From assembly GCA_037176905.1 (NCBI GenBank), contig JBBBWG010028090.1, positions 23,544 through 87,543 of the forward strand: a stretch of DNA of 64,000 bases. Direction: 5' to 3'. Source of the DNA: Azolla pinnata. Its lineage: Eukaryota > Streptophyta > Polypodiopsida > Salviniales > Salviniaceae. A program made the position numbers and the translations under genes. Of this stretch, positions 1 through 12,972 are shown piece after piece (position 1 is the first letter of the stretch; each line of letters begins with the position of its first letter). The notes beneath the pieces were generated by a model. The model worked only from the letters and a program-made list of their open reading frames with translations, searched no databases and was not told where the DNA came from.

Positions 1-640
1 TGAGAACGACCTTGGTCCAACAAGTTGCTTCCTAAAAACTCAATGGATTGAAATTTGTTTACTGATTAGTGTACAGGTGGAGAATGGATTCTAACCAGTG
101 TATATGCTCCTATCATCTAAAATTTTTGAGGAGGGTATACAGACAATACGGATGCTCCGTATTGTGTAAATATTGTATACCTTATTTTGATGTGTGCTTA
201 GTTAGATTCACATTTTGTAGTTGTTGCAGCTGGAAAGGAGTAGAAGTACTGCATTAACCGTAGAAGCGGGTTCATGGCATTGATACGGTGGTATGGATTC
301 GAGATGTACTGTGGTATGTATGTTGACATTGGTACATGGTGAAATCTGATAAACTGTTTTGTGTGTTTTAGAATCTGGATCAGAGAAACTGTTGCTGATG
401 CCTTCCAAAACAGGCAAATAGGATAACAAGGGTGAGATCCCGAGGTAAGATAAACTGTTTTTTTTAATGTTATTTTGAGTCTGGATCAGGAACTGTAGCT
501 GATGCCTTGCCAAAAACAGCCTCCAAAGCTTGAAATAAGATACACAAGGTGAGAGATCTGATCAACTGTATTTGGAATCTGTTCAATAATCTCTTGCATT
601 AAAAAACATCTCTTGCATTAAATATCACAGTTGACGCATA
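1..640. other. Non-coding stretch, no gene recognised
   Basis: No open frame here resembles a known protein. Two diverged copies of a segment of about 100 bases lie at about 341-440 and 445-545; both contain 'aaactgtt', 'ctggatcag' and 'gctgatgcctt'. This is a local duplication like many others in the window. The left edge could be the tail of a gene outside the window, but nothing shows it. Confidence 0.5.
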
Positions 641-1800
641 CCTGTTCTATCTGCCTAACAAAATGATCATCGGACACAAATAGATTCGTTTCGTTTTGAT
701 TCGATTCGAGCGCCGTGAAATTCTTTTGTCTTGACTTCATGACCAAAAAGTTGTTAATTTACCCAAACATTCTTGGTTTCTGTTTTTAGAAACCTAAGCA
801 AATGCTGCAAACCCTAATCGCAAACGAGCAGTTCCCTACACTTCGACCTAGAACAAAATACTACAGTTAATGCATAATTGTTCTATCTGTTAATGCATAA
901 TGCATATTCGTTTTGATTCGATTCGATTTGAGCACTGAAATTTTTTTCTTCTGTTTGGACTTCATGAATCAAAATTGTTTAATTTGCCGAAAAAAATGTC
1001 CGAATTCCATTTCTTGAGCTTTTGGTTTATGTTTTTAAAACCTATTCTATCTGTTAACAGTATAATTGTTGGACACAAACAAATTCATTTCTATTTGATT
1101 CAATTTGAGCACTGTAAAATTCCTCATTTGTTTGGACTTCATGAATCAAAATTGTTAATTTGCCTAGAAAAATGTTCAAATTCCATTTCTTGAGCTCTTG
1201 GTTTCTGTCTTTAAAACTTGTTCTGTCTGTTAACAGTATGATCATCGGACACAAACGGATTCATTTCGAGCGCTGTCAATTTTTTCTTCTGTCTTGACTT
1301 CTTCATGAACCAATACTGTTAAATTGCCCCAAAAATGTCCGAATTCCATTTCTTGAGCTTTCGGTTTTTGTTTCGAAAACCCGTTCTACGTGTCAGCAAG
1401 ATGATCATCGGACAAAAAACAGATTTGTTTCAAATTCGATTCGATTCGATTCGAGCACGGTAACATTCGTCTGTTGTTTGGACTTCACGAATTGAAATCG
1501 AAGTCCCGAATTTCCATTGCTCGAGCTTTCTGGTTTCTCTGGATTCAGAAAACCTATTCTTATCGGTTAACAATAAGATCATCGGACACAAACAAATTCG
1601 ATCCGATCCGATCCAATCCGATCCAATTCGGTTCGAATTCGATTTGATTCGATCCAATTCGATTCGATTCGATTCGAGCATTGTGAAATGTTTTCTTCAG
1701 TGTGGCAAAAATCAAAATTGCTAATTTGACCCCCAAAAAAGAAAAAAAAACAAGACATTTTCTTGGAACATTTTTGGTCTCTGTTTTTGTAAAAAACTGA
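641..1800 (+). repeat. Tandem array of about 170 bp units
   Basis: Six diverged units begin at about 641, 872, 1042, 1218, 1381 and 1553. Each has the same order of blocks: 'gttctatctgttaacag', 'atgatcatcggacacaaac', a run of 'gattcgattcga', 'tggacttcatgaatc', 'aaatgtccgaattcc', and 'tttctgtttttaaaacc'. A spacer of about 80 bases separates the first two units. The last unit has an enlarged block of Gattc/Gatcc repeats (1590-1680). The array ends about 150 bases before the start codon of the membrane-protein gene, so it may form part of its promoter or a minisatellite next to it. Confidence 0.85.
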
Positions 1801-1831
1801 GCCCAAAATCCTGCCACCTCCTGCCATAGCT

Positions 1832-1890
1832 CCAAACCCTAATTCCCAGAAACCCTAACCCTAATTCCCAGAAACCCTAATTTCCTCTGC
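1832..1890 (+). promoter_or_regulatory. Telo-box cluster upstream of the membrane-protein gene
   Basis: Several AAACCCTAA-type motifs are packed here, about 55-115 bases before the ATG at 1945. Telo-boxes (AAACCCTAA) are established promoter and 5'-leader elements of many plant genes, often growth or translation related. The position fits a core promoter or 5' UTR, but no transcription start can be read. Confidence 0.5.
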
Positions 1891-1944
1891 TCCCGATCTG
1901 CAGGAAGGGAAGGGAAGGAGGAGAAGACGCAGACTGCAGCTGCC

Positions 1945-4463
1945 ATGGAAGCTCCCCGTGCTCAGATCAACAGTCGGAAGCAAGCTCCGCCCAGATCAGA
2001 TCATCCGGCCCTGATCATGCAGCAGCATGCCGGCTATGGCGACTATCCTCAAGCCGCGCCCCTCGCCCCTGCCCGATCTCTAGTCTCGCGGCCCCTCTCG
2101 CCCTCTTCTCTCTTCCTCTCCTTCCTCGACCGTCGCCGAGAAGGCAGCTTCCTGCAGGTATCTCCCGACATCAGAGGCGCCTTGTGCCGCAGGACGGACC
2201 AGGTCTTGCGGTGGATGAAAAGAGGCGGGCGATGGAGAGCTTTGTTGGTCTCGACGGTAAGCTCTGCGTTTTTTTCTCTGTTCCTTTTCTGCCCTCTGTA
2301 TGTGTGTCTGTGCGTGTGTGCGTGTGTACTGTGTGTGAGTCCCTGCATCTTGCTTGTGTTACACTATCCCTATTTTTTTTCTTCTTCTTTTGATCTGGAA
2401 ATGGATCGTTTTTCTGCTTCAAAGCTCCACAGGAGTGTAATTCAGAAACGGATCTGGGGTTTATCCCACAGAATGGGAGAACATCTAGGGTTTGGAAGCT
2501 TAGGGTTAACCGCACAGACCAGAATATGTGGTAGGTATAACCAGGGTCGGATAGGATGTTTCATCACACTCTTGATTGTTTAGGGTTCCTGGCATGATTT
2601 TGTTTCGGGTTTCTGGTCTGGTCTGTGTTGCATGTTAATTACCAGATCATGGGCCCAGTAGCAAGTACACATTTTGCATGTTAACCAGATCATGCCTGTA
2701 GCAGTAGAATGTGCTTGTATATGGCAATAAGATTTCTCATGGGTGATCTCATGGGTGTGGAATCATGCATTTCATGACATCTAAACTGTTTTAGCTTTGA
2801 TTCGGGCTGGAGTTTTCAGGGTTTAAGATTGAATCTCTAAAAGCTTTGATTCGGTCTTCACAGAATGTTTGGGTTTCAGTGTTTAGTGCCCTACAAGTAG
2901 CTGGGTTTGAGATCCATGCATCTGAAATCGCAAGCCGTTGCTGTCTTTGCTGCATGCATTTCCCCTCAAAGATGTATAGCTTGAAACAAAATCATGTGTA
3001 ATTTGAGGAGAAAAAATGTTTATAAGCTATCATCTATTTTTACAGACCTGAAAGAAAAGAGTTCAAAAACATTGTGCATCAATATCATCAACCCTGGAGT
3101 CTTCGGGGTTTAAGATTGAATCTCTAAAAGGTTTAAGTTTTAGAGAATGTTTGGGTTTCAGTGTTTAGTGCCCTACAACTAGCTGGGTTTGAAATCCATG
3201 CATTTGAAATCGCAAGCCTTTGCTGTCTTTGCTGCATGCATTTCCCCTCAAAGATGTATAGCTTGAAACAAAATCATGCGTAATTTGAGGAGAAAAAATG
3301 TTTATAAGCTATCATCATTGGTTTTAAATTTTTACGGACCTGAAAGAAAAGAGTTCAAAAACATTGTGCCATCAATATCTACACACGCATGATCTGGGTG
3401 TTTGTATGCATAATCTGTTCTATCTATTATGTAATTTGCATGATCTGAAATAACATGTTTTTTATATGTGTGTGACATGTATATGTATGCAATCAACATG
3501 TGAATAGAACATAGAACAACATAATTATATATGCATTTGCATACAACACACAACCTGCGTGTGTGTATATGCACACATATGCGCATACCTATACATATGT
3601 TAGATCTGTATATAGAAATTGTTTAGTATAATCAGTGAAATCGGCCTTTCTGTTGTGTGTTAGGTGGGCATAGTGGTGCTGCTAGGCCTGCTAGGACTGG
3701 GAAGTTTTATGCTGTTCTTCCTGGCTATCACAGTGAATGCGGTTGCAATTGGGTTTCTCGCATCGATCGCATCCATAGGCGCGTTCACAGCAGTGTTTTT
3801 CACATCCCTCACGGCTATCTACGTCGGCGCCCTCATCGCCGCAGTCATCTCCGTTTCAACCACCACTTTCTTCTGCATTTCGGCTATCTTAATGGCCATA
3901 GGTGCGAATTCTAGTCGAAGTTTTTTAGTTTGTGATTCAGCTTCTTATTCATCTTCGTCGTCGTCGTATAATCCATCCGCAATTAAAACTTCAGTGTGGT
4001 CGAATTCAATGCCATTTCATTCTATTAACACTTCATGAAGAATATGAGCGATGCTCGTGAAACTTTGATCCCACGTTTCATCGCAGATACACGTTTGAAT
4101 AACAATCTAAATATTGTATACCAAGATAGATCTCTGTTTTGTGATTTTTGCTTATATAGCAATCCGAATCGAAATAATATATTGAGACCAATGTTTTGTA
4201 TGGAACTTCCATGACATATGCTTGGATGGCTAGCGAAAGATGACTAGTATAAGACCGTGGCTAATATGAAGTGCGTGATAGGATCGATTGCGCTCAATGA
4301 TCATGCTAATGGGGCTTGGGTGGGTTGTGCAGTATGGATTGTATGCATTTGGATCATCTGGCGAGTGTTGAGAAAGTGCGTGGAGATCACGAAGGCTATG
4401 GCTGTTCCAGCCATCAGGATGGCGAGCGATCCAAGGCAGTTCAAGCAAATTCACAATTATTAG
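1945..4463 (+). CDS. Hydrophobic multi-pass membrane protein, possibly lipid-droplet LDIP-like
   Basis: Three exons join in frame: 1945-2256 (ends before GTAAGC), 3664-3901 (after TTAG, ends before GTGCGA) and 4333-4463 (after TGTGCAG, stop TAG). The product is about 226 residues. Residues 1-104 are hydrophilic, rich in Pro, Ser and Arg, ending in a basic segment (RWMKRGGRWRALLVST). Exon 2 encodes a long glycine- and alanine-rich hydrophobic stretch (VGIVVLLGLLGLGSF, then IGFLASIASIG and IYVGALIAAVIS), enough for two or three membrane passes or a hairpin. Exon 3 adds another hydrophobic segment (IVCIWIIW) and a basic tail. The order resembles plant proteins with an oleosin-like hydrophobic core such as LDAP-interacting protein (LDIP); this family call is from memory and weak. 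A second possible donor (CTGCAG|GTATCT, 2159) lies inside exon 1. Intron 1 is 1.4 kb and contains a duplication. Confidence 0.6.
2820..3317 (+). repeat. Two-copy direct repeat inside intron 1
   Basis: A segment of about 220 bases at about 2820-3040 recurs at about 3109-3317 with few changes. Shared landmarks are 'gtttaagattgaatctctaaaag', 'gtttcagtgtttagtgccctac', 'gcatgcatttcccctcaaag' and 'gaggagaaaaaatgtttat'. Both copies lie in the first intron of the membrane-protein gene and are best explained as a tandem duplication of intron DNA. Confidence 0.88.
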
Positions 4464-4927
4464 ATCAGAACAACAGCAGCTTCGACTGTGTTTTATCGGT
4501 TACTATGCATTAATCTTATGCTTATGTGTACATATCTAGAAAGCTCTATTCTACACTGTACACCTTATATATTAGTCTTTGTGTGTTTAAAGGCCTAAGA
4601 ATATATCTGAATACGCTTTCAAACGCAATACAATATATATTTCTTGTTTCTTGGTTATGTATGCTTATTCAAGCTCAAAGGGACAGGGCAAAACCTGCAA
4701 TGGAATCAGAGTTAAAATACAGCCGAGCATAACTGTAGATTTTTGGAAGGTATTATTGATCATTCTTGAAGTTTTACCTCGAGTTAATCCACTGATCTGT
4801 TTGAAGATAATGTGCATATATGTGTATATATATAATGCCCAACTTGTGCTCTTACTTGATCAAATTTTCATGATTCAGTCTGATTAAGAATCCTACAAGC
4901 CAAATAGAAAAAGCATAAAGTTTAACA

Positions 4928-5140
4928 TCAGATTCAGTGAATATCAGTTCTCCAACTGCCAAATAGAAGAAACTTCATCACCACCTGAAGATTCTTTGTA
5001 TGTACAACATGCATTAAAACAATCTCTGAAATTGAGTCAGATTGAGTGAACATCAGTTCTCCAACAGCCAAATAGAAGGAACTCCATCCACCAGCTGAAT
5101 CTTTGTATGTACAACATGCATTAAAACAGTATAGAAATCA
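4928..5140 (+). repeat. Two-copy direct repeat of about 105 bp
   Basis: Copies at about 4928-5030 and 5037-5140 share 'atcagttctccaac', 'gccaaatagaag', 'tctttgtatgtacaacatg' and 'cattaaaaca'. The copies are adjacent and differ by a few substitutions and a small indel. Confidence 0.85.
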
Positions 5141-7174
5141 AATCAACTTCAGCTGTCACTCAACCAGTAGAATCACAGCAGCCAGCTACAGTCCTGCTTA
5201 TTGTGGTTGGTGACATAAAGACTGCATCGATTATAAACAAGATTAGAGCTGGGAGAGGTAGGCTTCTTTACTCAAGTATACCATTCCTCGAGCTTTAAGC
5301 TCTGATGATTCTGTTGCATATGGGCTTTTGCAGTTCTAACAATTTCCAGATCAGTCGCAACCAAAGTATTATTGCGGTTCAAATGCCATTGCCTGTACAT
5401 TCATGCCCGATTGATCAAGTTGGTACTCAAGATTCACTTGAATGCAATGTACAAAATGGAGGAAAGCGCTACACGTGATTGCCATTTTTCCAGTTCTGAA
5501 AAATGTCATTTTGGACTTCTCAATCTCACACACTGAATGCGTGCCTGCATCATCAATCCAGGTCTAAACTTATTCTAAGATGAGATTCCATGCGTGCATT
5601 GTCACTAATATGATTCCTCTATTATCTGCAAGTCTGCCAAAAATCCTTACCTTACTTGTCCCAGGATTGGTCCAAGTGTGCTCCTGTCTACAAACCAGGA
5701 ATCATAATCATGAGATGTCAGTATCATTATTATGCTTGCGATTAAAATCTATCAGTCACTATGAACATAGATTATCAGGTATAGATTGATCTATTGCCAT
5801 AGATTCTATCTGATGGTTCAAATTATGTCTCTCCATATATAGCTGTCGATGGAAGTTCAGGAAGTGTTAATTATGCATCCATGTAACATTTATGTACATG
5901 AAATCATCTTGCTCTTAAAGGAATCAGCTGGTTCAAGGCAGGTGCTAAATCAAAATTAGCTGGTCATTCAAGCCCCCTTGAAGGACAGGTGATCAAAATT
6001 CGATCTATGCTTTTGAATCACCGAGTCTCATATATTTTACATAGTGTTTATTTCAAGTTATTTTGGTGTTGTAACAGAACCAGTGGACCTGGACCAACAG
6101 TGGAAGAGACGCTTTAATCCACAAATAAGAGTTGTATTTGGCATTTCCCAAGTCACCAATTTCTCTTTTTAATCTTATTTGCCAGCAATCAAACCTTCTT
6201 TTCTGTAATTTTCTCCAAGTTTTTTGTGGGGTCAGTTGAATAGATGAAAGATGATGCATTGTTTGTTGAGCTCAAAGACTAGTTTACATTCATTCATCCA
6301 CATAATCAGATTCCTGAGACCTTTCCCAATTTTCCGCAGCTAGCCCAAATGCACAACTGTTTTGCATTTGCGTCTATATCTACAATTGTTGGGCAAAAAG
6401 GGAGGAGGTGTTTTCACATCCTGATGATGAAGATGATCACAATGCTGGTTATGAGTGAATATCCAAGTAAATTTCTGGTTGTAAGAAACAGCTTTCAGCA
6501 TGAGCTCTCAAGCAGAAACGACAGACTTTGGTTACTACCACTGATACTACCAAATTCCAATGGTGCACAGACGTTCACTGCAGATATCTACCAATAGCTC
6601 AGATTTGTACAAAAGAAGAGAGGATAGACTTTCACTAGTAATTATATATACCAGTATTGGTTCCATGCCAAACATTTTCACTTTGGTGGTAGAGTCTTCT
6701 CATGCAAATTACATCCAGCTCCATTCTGTCATGTACACAGTCACTTAGCTTGGGTTAGGAAGAACAAGTTTGTTTTCCGTTCAATAGATTACTACTCTCT
6801 TAGGTGCCACAGAACTGCAGAATCAAGCAAAATCAAGCTTTACCCAGAGTTTATTCAACATCTCTTTACCAGACATTCGAAGGAAATTGGTCTGTTTTTT
6901 GCTGTTTCCAAGCCTGGCTGGAGCCCCAGTCCCATTACATGAAACAGTTTCAGCTTCCTTCTGGCTTTGACCTCTGAAAAAACCAATCTTACCAGATGCC
7001 CTCTACGGAAACCAATCTTATTTCAGGGTATTTGCACCATATGACCTTCTTGTGTATATTTCAGGCCACCAACAATGCCTAGCAACCTTCATAAATATCA
7101 TACATACTGCTTGCTCTCTTGTAAACAAAACTATTTTCATGCAGACCCAAGGCAAACAGACCCCCGAGTCTTAC

Positions 7175-7360
7175 CTATCAGCATTCCGGATGTAAGCTAA
7201 GTCAAATTCACTGGAAATGTTATAACTCATATACTGGTACAATACCAATAGCAAAATAGAGCTCATCCTATCAGCATTCCTGATGTAAGCTAAGTCAAAT
7301 TCACTGGAAATGTTATAACTCATATACTGGTACAATACCAATAGCAAAATAGAGCTCATC
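7175..7360 (+). repeat. Two-copy tandem repeat of 93 bp, nearly identical
   Basis: The unit from 'ctatcagcattccggatg' to 'atagagctcat' at 7175-7267 is repeated directly at 7268-7360 with one visible base change (ccgg/cctg). The high identity suggests a recent event. The repeat lies just downstream of the SRO gene. Confidence 0.92.
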
Positions 7361-7725
7361 ACACTGACGATTCTTTGATGACCATACAGATTTGCTTAGT
7401 GATTAAGAAGAAGTTTTGTACAAATACCTCAAAATGCCAAATTAAGAAACAAAAAACTGCACGGATAATGGAAAAGTTCATTACAAACCAGAAAAACTAT
7501 GTCCTTCAAACAACCATCCAACGAGTAGACTAATTAATATGCCCATTGGAGATTTATCTTCCCCACCTAACACTAATCAGCAAAAAGCTTCTCCATAAAT
7601 ACACTTCACCATTCAAAGCCTTTAACTTTAATGAAGGAAAAATATACCCCCAGCATCTAGATATCTAATTCAGACTCGGATGATGGATCATAAAACTCAA
7701 AAAGCCAGCAATAAATACCTCTGAA

Positions 7726-10700
7726 CTAATGTTCAGGTCCAATTGGCACTGGTCCTAAACACCCTGGGAACCAAGTTGTAAACAAAAATAAACAATCAAA
7801 TTTGCAACAAAGTTCAAAATACTCTGCATGCATTGATTTAAGCTGTACATAAATACCACCGAAGCCTACCTCATTTACTTTTTGTTCTTCAGAAGCATTA
7901 GAGCGGCTAATCTGGGGGTTTCTTTGGTTTGTTTTTTCCTGCAGGGATAAATAGCCTTTCACTGATTTACGTTGGAAAGAAAAAAAGGTCTTTAAAATAT
8001 CAAACACAATATGCATGCCTAGGCATCTCATATTCAGTAATATGTTTCACAACCGTTTTTCTTCACATCAAAAGTTTGGCTACATAAGGATTGATAGAAT
8101 CTTTGTATGTATCAAAGAGTAGGGCTGCTGCTGTTATTGTGTGGAGCTTATTCACTTGAGCTAGGTGTTGACTCATTGAGAGAAAGGATTTAACCAAAAC
8201 GCATAATGGAAGTATTAGCAACATAAAGATTGCATAAAATTAAAAGCTTTGGCTACATATATGTTATTAGCATAACTTATGAACCAATTAAAGGCAAATT
8301 TGAATGCGTTTTAAGTGTAGGATATGTGTGAAAAAGGTTATCTTAGATCTTAGAACAAACCCATAGACATATGTGAACACATGGTGGTCTCTTTACTTCA
8401 CGGCATGGCTCCTAGATCACTACTTGTTCACCTCTTTGGTTCCAAGACCACCACCACATTCACATAGGTCAAGAGACGATACGGATTTGTCCACAAGTCT
8501 TAGGAAAACCGGTTTTCAACTTATCCAGCCCTTAACCAGTCAATGCCTGTAATAGCATATGTACAGAGACTTCTAGCCTGAATTTCAGATGTTATCCTCA
8601 TCCACAATAGTTGGGTTTATGCTATGCCAAACCAGAGTCAATTTGATACCAAATGGGTCACTAATTTTGTATTTCTGGATTGCAGAAATAGCATAACCAA
8701 CATTGGGATATATCAGTCATAGTAGCTCCACAGCGGAAAGATAACGCACAATGAGATAACAATAAGATCACACCCAATACCTGTGCCTGCATGCTTCTTA
8801 TTGAATCAGCTAAAAGGCGATCACCAGCTATATACCGAACCACTTTTATTAGTTGCTCTCTCGGTATTCTCCCAGCCTATATTGAGCAAAAATTGGCCAA
8901 AAATACGAAATGAGAAATCCAGCTTTGAAGTTACATGGAATGCACATTCTTCCAGTCATTTGTATTAGCAGACCTTAAACTGAAAATAATATTGCTCTAG
9001 TGCCTTCATTTTCTCTGGTGGAAGATTGGATCTCATCACCAGGAAAAGCATCGGGAATGACATCCATGGAGACCGAGGAGCTCTAGTAAAACGTCTTTCA
9101 TTCAGACAAGACCTCGATGATCCTTCCCAATCTAGTGACCGGTTGCCATCCTCTTTTGAATCGTGCTGGGAGGGACCAAGTACTGAAGACTCGTCAGGAT
9201 GCATTTATATACAATGACACAAAAAGAAATCTTAAAACTTGAAGACCAGAAAAGAAATACAAGATTATTTTACCTTCATTGGTGTATGTACTCCCTTTCC
9301 GCCTTCTTGACTTTCCAGCGGAGACAATCTCGGCAATGGCAAGCATTTCACAGAGTTTTGCTTCCCTCTTAACGTAGCAATCACACCTGAGAAAGTTTTT
9401 ATCTAGCATATGATTTAGTCCTTGTAATAACAGAAAACCACCACAGCTATTTCACAAATCACCCACCATGCCACGGAGATGCAAGCTTAAAACTGACTAT
9501 ATATTCAGGTAGAACATGAGTATTCATGTGAGTACTCCAAATAATATAGCGCTTCGGATTAGAAATGTCATCCACGCCAGTGTCATACTCCTCACTACTT
9601 GGATGAAATTGTTCAGACCCATGGGAAACTTGTTCCATTTTTCCCATTATTGCTCGGCACAGCACCATGTGCTGCTCACCATTTTCGTCAACATCTGAGT
9701 ATACGGCGCTGCAAAGATAAGAGTGAATGGATGAAGCAGGTTAACATACCATCTTTTACAAGAGGCAGAATCCAGTTCAGGTATGATCAGATGAGTGTTA
9801 AAATCAGATAAGGTAGACAAGAGTGGCGTGGGTACTCCATTAGAAAAGTAACGCCACAAGCAGAAAGTAGGAACTATATGTCATGCTGAAGGCTTGAGCC
9901 ATATGAAAACCTATACATGGGTTCATTCACAGCCCTAGAGTCCTAAAACATCTTATTGGTGGATTTTCAGGTAACTACAATATACCCTTTCTTACACAAT
10001 AACATACCCTCTGTAGGTAAAACACAACCTTTATAGTTGCAACCACCAGATGGTCTTATCGTATTCCTGTTCCTAATGACTGATATTGCAGGTTGAGGTT
10101 CCTTCAGGTTCTCACTTGAATAGAACAAATAAATAATCATAAAGAACAAAGCGAGAACCCCATCTTACCAAAAAACATTGACAACCAAAGCATGTAAGCC
10201 ACAAAACATGCATACCTGACATGGGAGTAATCTTCAGGAGCAAGATAAACCCCAACGCCGTACATAGCACCATTTTTGGGGTTTCGTGGTTGCCCAAAGC
10301 CATGTAAGACAATACCAGAAACCCCTTGCTTGGAGGTACCATGCCAAGCATACTTAATATTCGCATTACCCCCACGAGCCTTGCCAGTAATTTCTTCTTG
10401 CCTTTTGAATGCTTGAAGCCTTGCTTGCCCAGATGTGCTTTTATGGCAATCCTTGTATATGCCAGTAATGGATGTATATGTGGCCAGCATTCCGAGACCC
10501 GTAAAAAACAAATTTTTCACTGAAGAAAACTCATAGTCTGCCTCATTTAGCTTGATAATCTTGTCTCCTAATAGGGTAAAATCATGACCAACTGGAGCTT
10601 GACATTGATCGAATGCCTCTCCACCAGTTGAAATTCTTGATATTGCTTTAGTTGCAGTATCACAAGGTGAGTTCGACAAATCAGCGCAAAGAGGGATTAT

Positions 10701-11435
10701 TCCATCCTTACACGAATCAATGCTGGTCTTTAAACAAGTTTTCGCACATGCTTCGGAGAGCCAGAGATGGCTATTATCGGAAGTGTCCAAGAACTGAGAA
10801 AGCAAATGGTTCCCAACACCCTCAATGCATTTAACTGGAAAGAAACATTTGCCATTCACATCTAACCAAGCAATTGATCGTAGATATCCCGAGCCGATAT
10901 TCAGCTGCAACATCTGCAAAAAGTTGACGAAATACCCCTTCCCATTGATTGTAAGTTCAGTAGATGTTTTCCCAGAGGTAAAGCTGTCACAAAGTGTTGT
11001 GTTTGCAGCAGCAGAGAAGTCTTTCCATTCACCATGGTCATAAAACATCATACGCGAAGGTGAGCTGCTCTTGTGGAAATTACATGCATTCCTTAATGAC
11101 AACTTGAAGAGTTGGGCTGAAAAACTGTTACGATTCACAGATCCTTTGACCTTTGGTGCTGCAAACTTTGGCCTCTTACACTCTTGTAGCTGGGGGTTCT
11201 CATTTCCTTGCTCCTCTACTGAATCAGTATAGCCTAGCTCCTCCTGATTTATGGATTCACTGCTTCTGGTTTCACAATTAGCTTGGTTCTCCAAGTCTAC
11301 TGAAACATTGGTACAGCTATCCCAAACTGATTCTAGTATTTCATCAGGTTCTACTACTAGAGCAGATGCCTCCTCATCTCTTTTCCTTTTCAGGTTGGTG
11401 GCTATTCCCACATAATTGTTCTCAATCATATCCAT
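7726..11435 (-). CDS. RCD1: SRO/RCD1-type protein (WWE, PARP-like and RST domains)
   Basis: Plant SRO proteins are nuclear stress and hormone signalling hubs that bind transcription factors through the C-terminal RST domain; their PARP-like fold is usually considered catalytically inactive. Exons on the minus strand, all in phase: 11435-10216, 9708-9463, 9386-9274, 9182-8974, 8876-8781 and 7938-7870. Exon 1 holds a basic N-terminus (NLKRKRDEE), a WWE-like region (about residues 130-230, with FVNFLQML and SIAWLDVNGKCFFPV) and the start of the PARP fold (YAWHGTSKQGV, YGVGVYLAPEDYSH). Exon 2 continues with SDVDENGEQHMVLCR and NPKRYIIWSTHMN. Exon 4 has the conserved RAPRSPWMSFPMLF. Exon 5 is the RST core (AGRIPREQLIKVVRYIAGD). 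Residues through exon 6 number 651, close to RCD1. The end is unsure: the frame stays open past 7870 to a TAG at 7726, or a splice at 7763 would give stop at 7755. Confidence 0.93.
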
Positions 11436-12972
11436 CTATCTCTCCTCCACGATTCTGGTTTACACAGAATGACGTGCTCTAAACCAAATAAAAAATATTA
11501 ATACAGTTACATGTAATTACAATTCTCCATGGAATGAAGGGAGAATACTTGAATCATCCTGCAAGAAGAAACAAAATCAAATGAAAAAACATTTAATCAT
11601 GATTAATTTCGACTGATTTTCTCATTAGTGCAATCAAAACCGTCAATTAATTGACTTTTCTATTAGCCTGCCAAAACTACTACAATCATCACAGTTGCAA
11701 TTGCCCGAAGCCTTCTAATTCTATTGATTTTCTGTTCAGGTGTATAAAACCTTAGATAATGCCGATTGGGTGCAAGTGTTTCAATTATTTTCCATTAGAT
11801 TACCCTCAAATCAACTCTGGTAAGAAAACCTAACTTGCACTTGTTTGTCTGTTAAACATATGCTAAAGCAACCTGAAACCTCCAAAATATTTTCTCGGAT
11901 AAACATACGAAAAACTGGATGCCCGAATTTTCAAATCATGCTCCAATACGTCATCTAGACAAAAACCATAACTCTCGACTGGTCCTCCTTTCTATCATGC
12001 CAACGCCAATCAGATTAACTTACAAAGCTGTAAATTGCTGTAATTTCCTTTAGAACATGTCCAGAAGCCTAAATCTTACTGTGGGAGAAATTAATCAGGC
12101 TTGCTACCACCCCAAAAACTTGCAAAACCGGTTCTTTGTTGGAACCATAAGAACATGTCTGGAAAGCCAATTAATAATGCTCAACGCCATCTTCCCATGC
12201 CGATTTTTAAAATCCCTAATCGCTCTAAAAGCCTTCAAGGCTTCTGCTAAAGTCATTTAAGTGCGATTCGAGCTCTGAATTCTAGAGGGCCTAAATCACT
12301 CCAGATGCTAGAAAAAGCCAATTGAACATGCACGAACCCCTAATTCCAACAAAATTTTCTTTTTAAACCAGCACTACGCGGGGAGAGAAACCCCAAAATT
12401 TTCTTGATCTAAGCCCCAAGACAGACATGTTTCACCTCGCGGCGGGGTAGAAGAAGAACACATCGATCTGGACGCAGATAAAGACAGGAACGTGTGCTAA
12501 ACCCTAAAGTTAATCACATGGGAACGGGACGCAGGAGAAAGCAAGAAAGGAGCGAGAAGAGAAGAGAAAAGAAGAGAAGCGAAGAGAAGTAACTCGTCCA
12601 GACTTAAAACGCAGAAACCTGAAAGGCGAGGAGAGTAGGGAGGCGAAGACGCCAGTACCATGAGAGGGGTAGCAGGCGAGGCGAGGGAGCGGAAGGAGGG
12701 GACGATCCGGTACAAAGCGCTGAGGCGAAGAAGGATCGCGTCGTTCTGGGAGGGGCAGCGAGACGGCGAGCATCGGCATATTCGTCATGCTGCAGCGATG
12801 GAGGTGGAGAAGGAGAAGGAGAAGGAGAAGGAGAAGGAGATCGGAGACGGCGATGGCGATGGCGATGGCGAGGTCGCATCGATCGGAGCGAGAAGAGGAC
12901 GCAGAAGCACAGAAAGAAGAGATAGACTGACGGCGCCGTTAACAGACGCCGTCAGACTTGACGGCGTCCGTG
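11436..12972. other. Upstream region of the SRO gene
   Basis: No separate gene is recognised. The 5' untranslated part and promoter of the minus-strand SRO gene should lie here. From 12530 to 12900 the plus strand is strongly purine-rich (runs of gaagagaa, gagaag and cgatgg), which on the minus strand gives a pyrimidine-rich leader of the kind common in plant 5' UTRs. The long frames across it are products of the simple sequence. Confidence 0.5.

Larger units (their letters stand above)
4464..7725. other. Intergenic DNA between convergent genes
   Basis: No coding region is recognised. The membrane-protein gene ends on the left and the SRO gene ends on the right, so 3' untranslated sequences of both must lie here. 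Two local direct duplications (4928-5140 and 7175-7360) are listed separately. Short open frames in this stretch have no recognisable domain. Confidence 0.6.
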
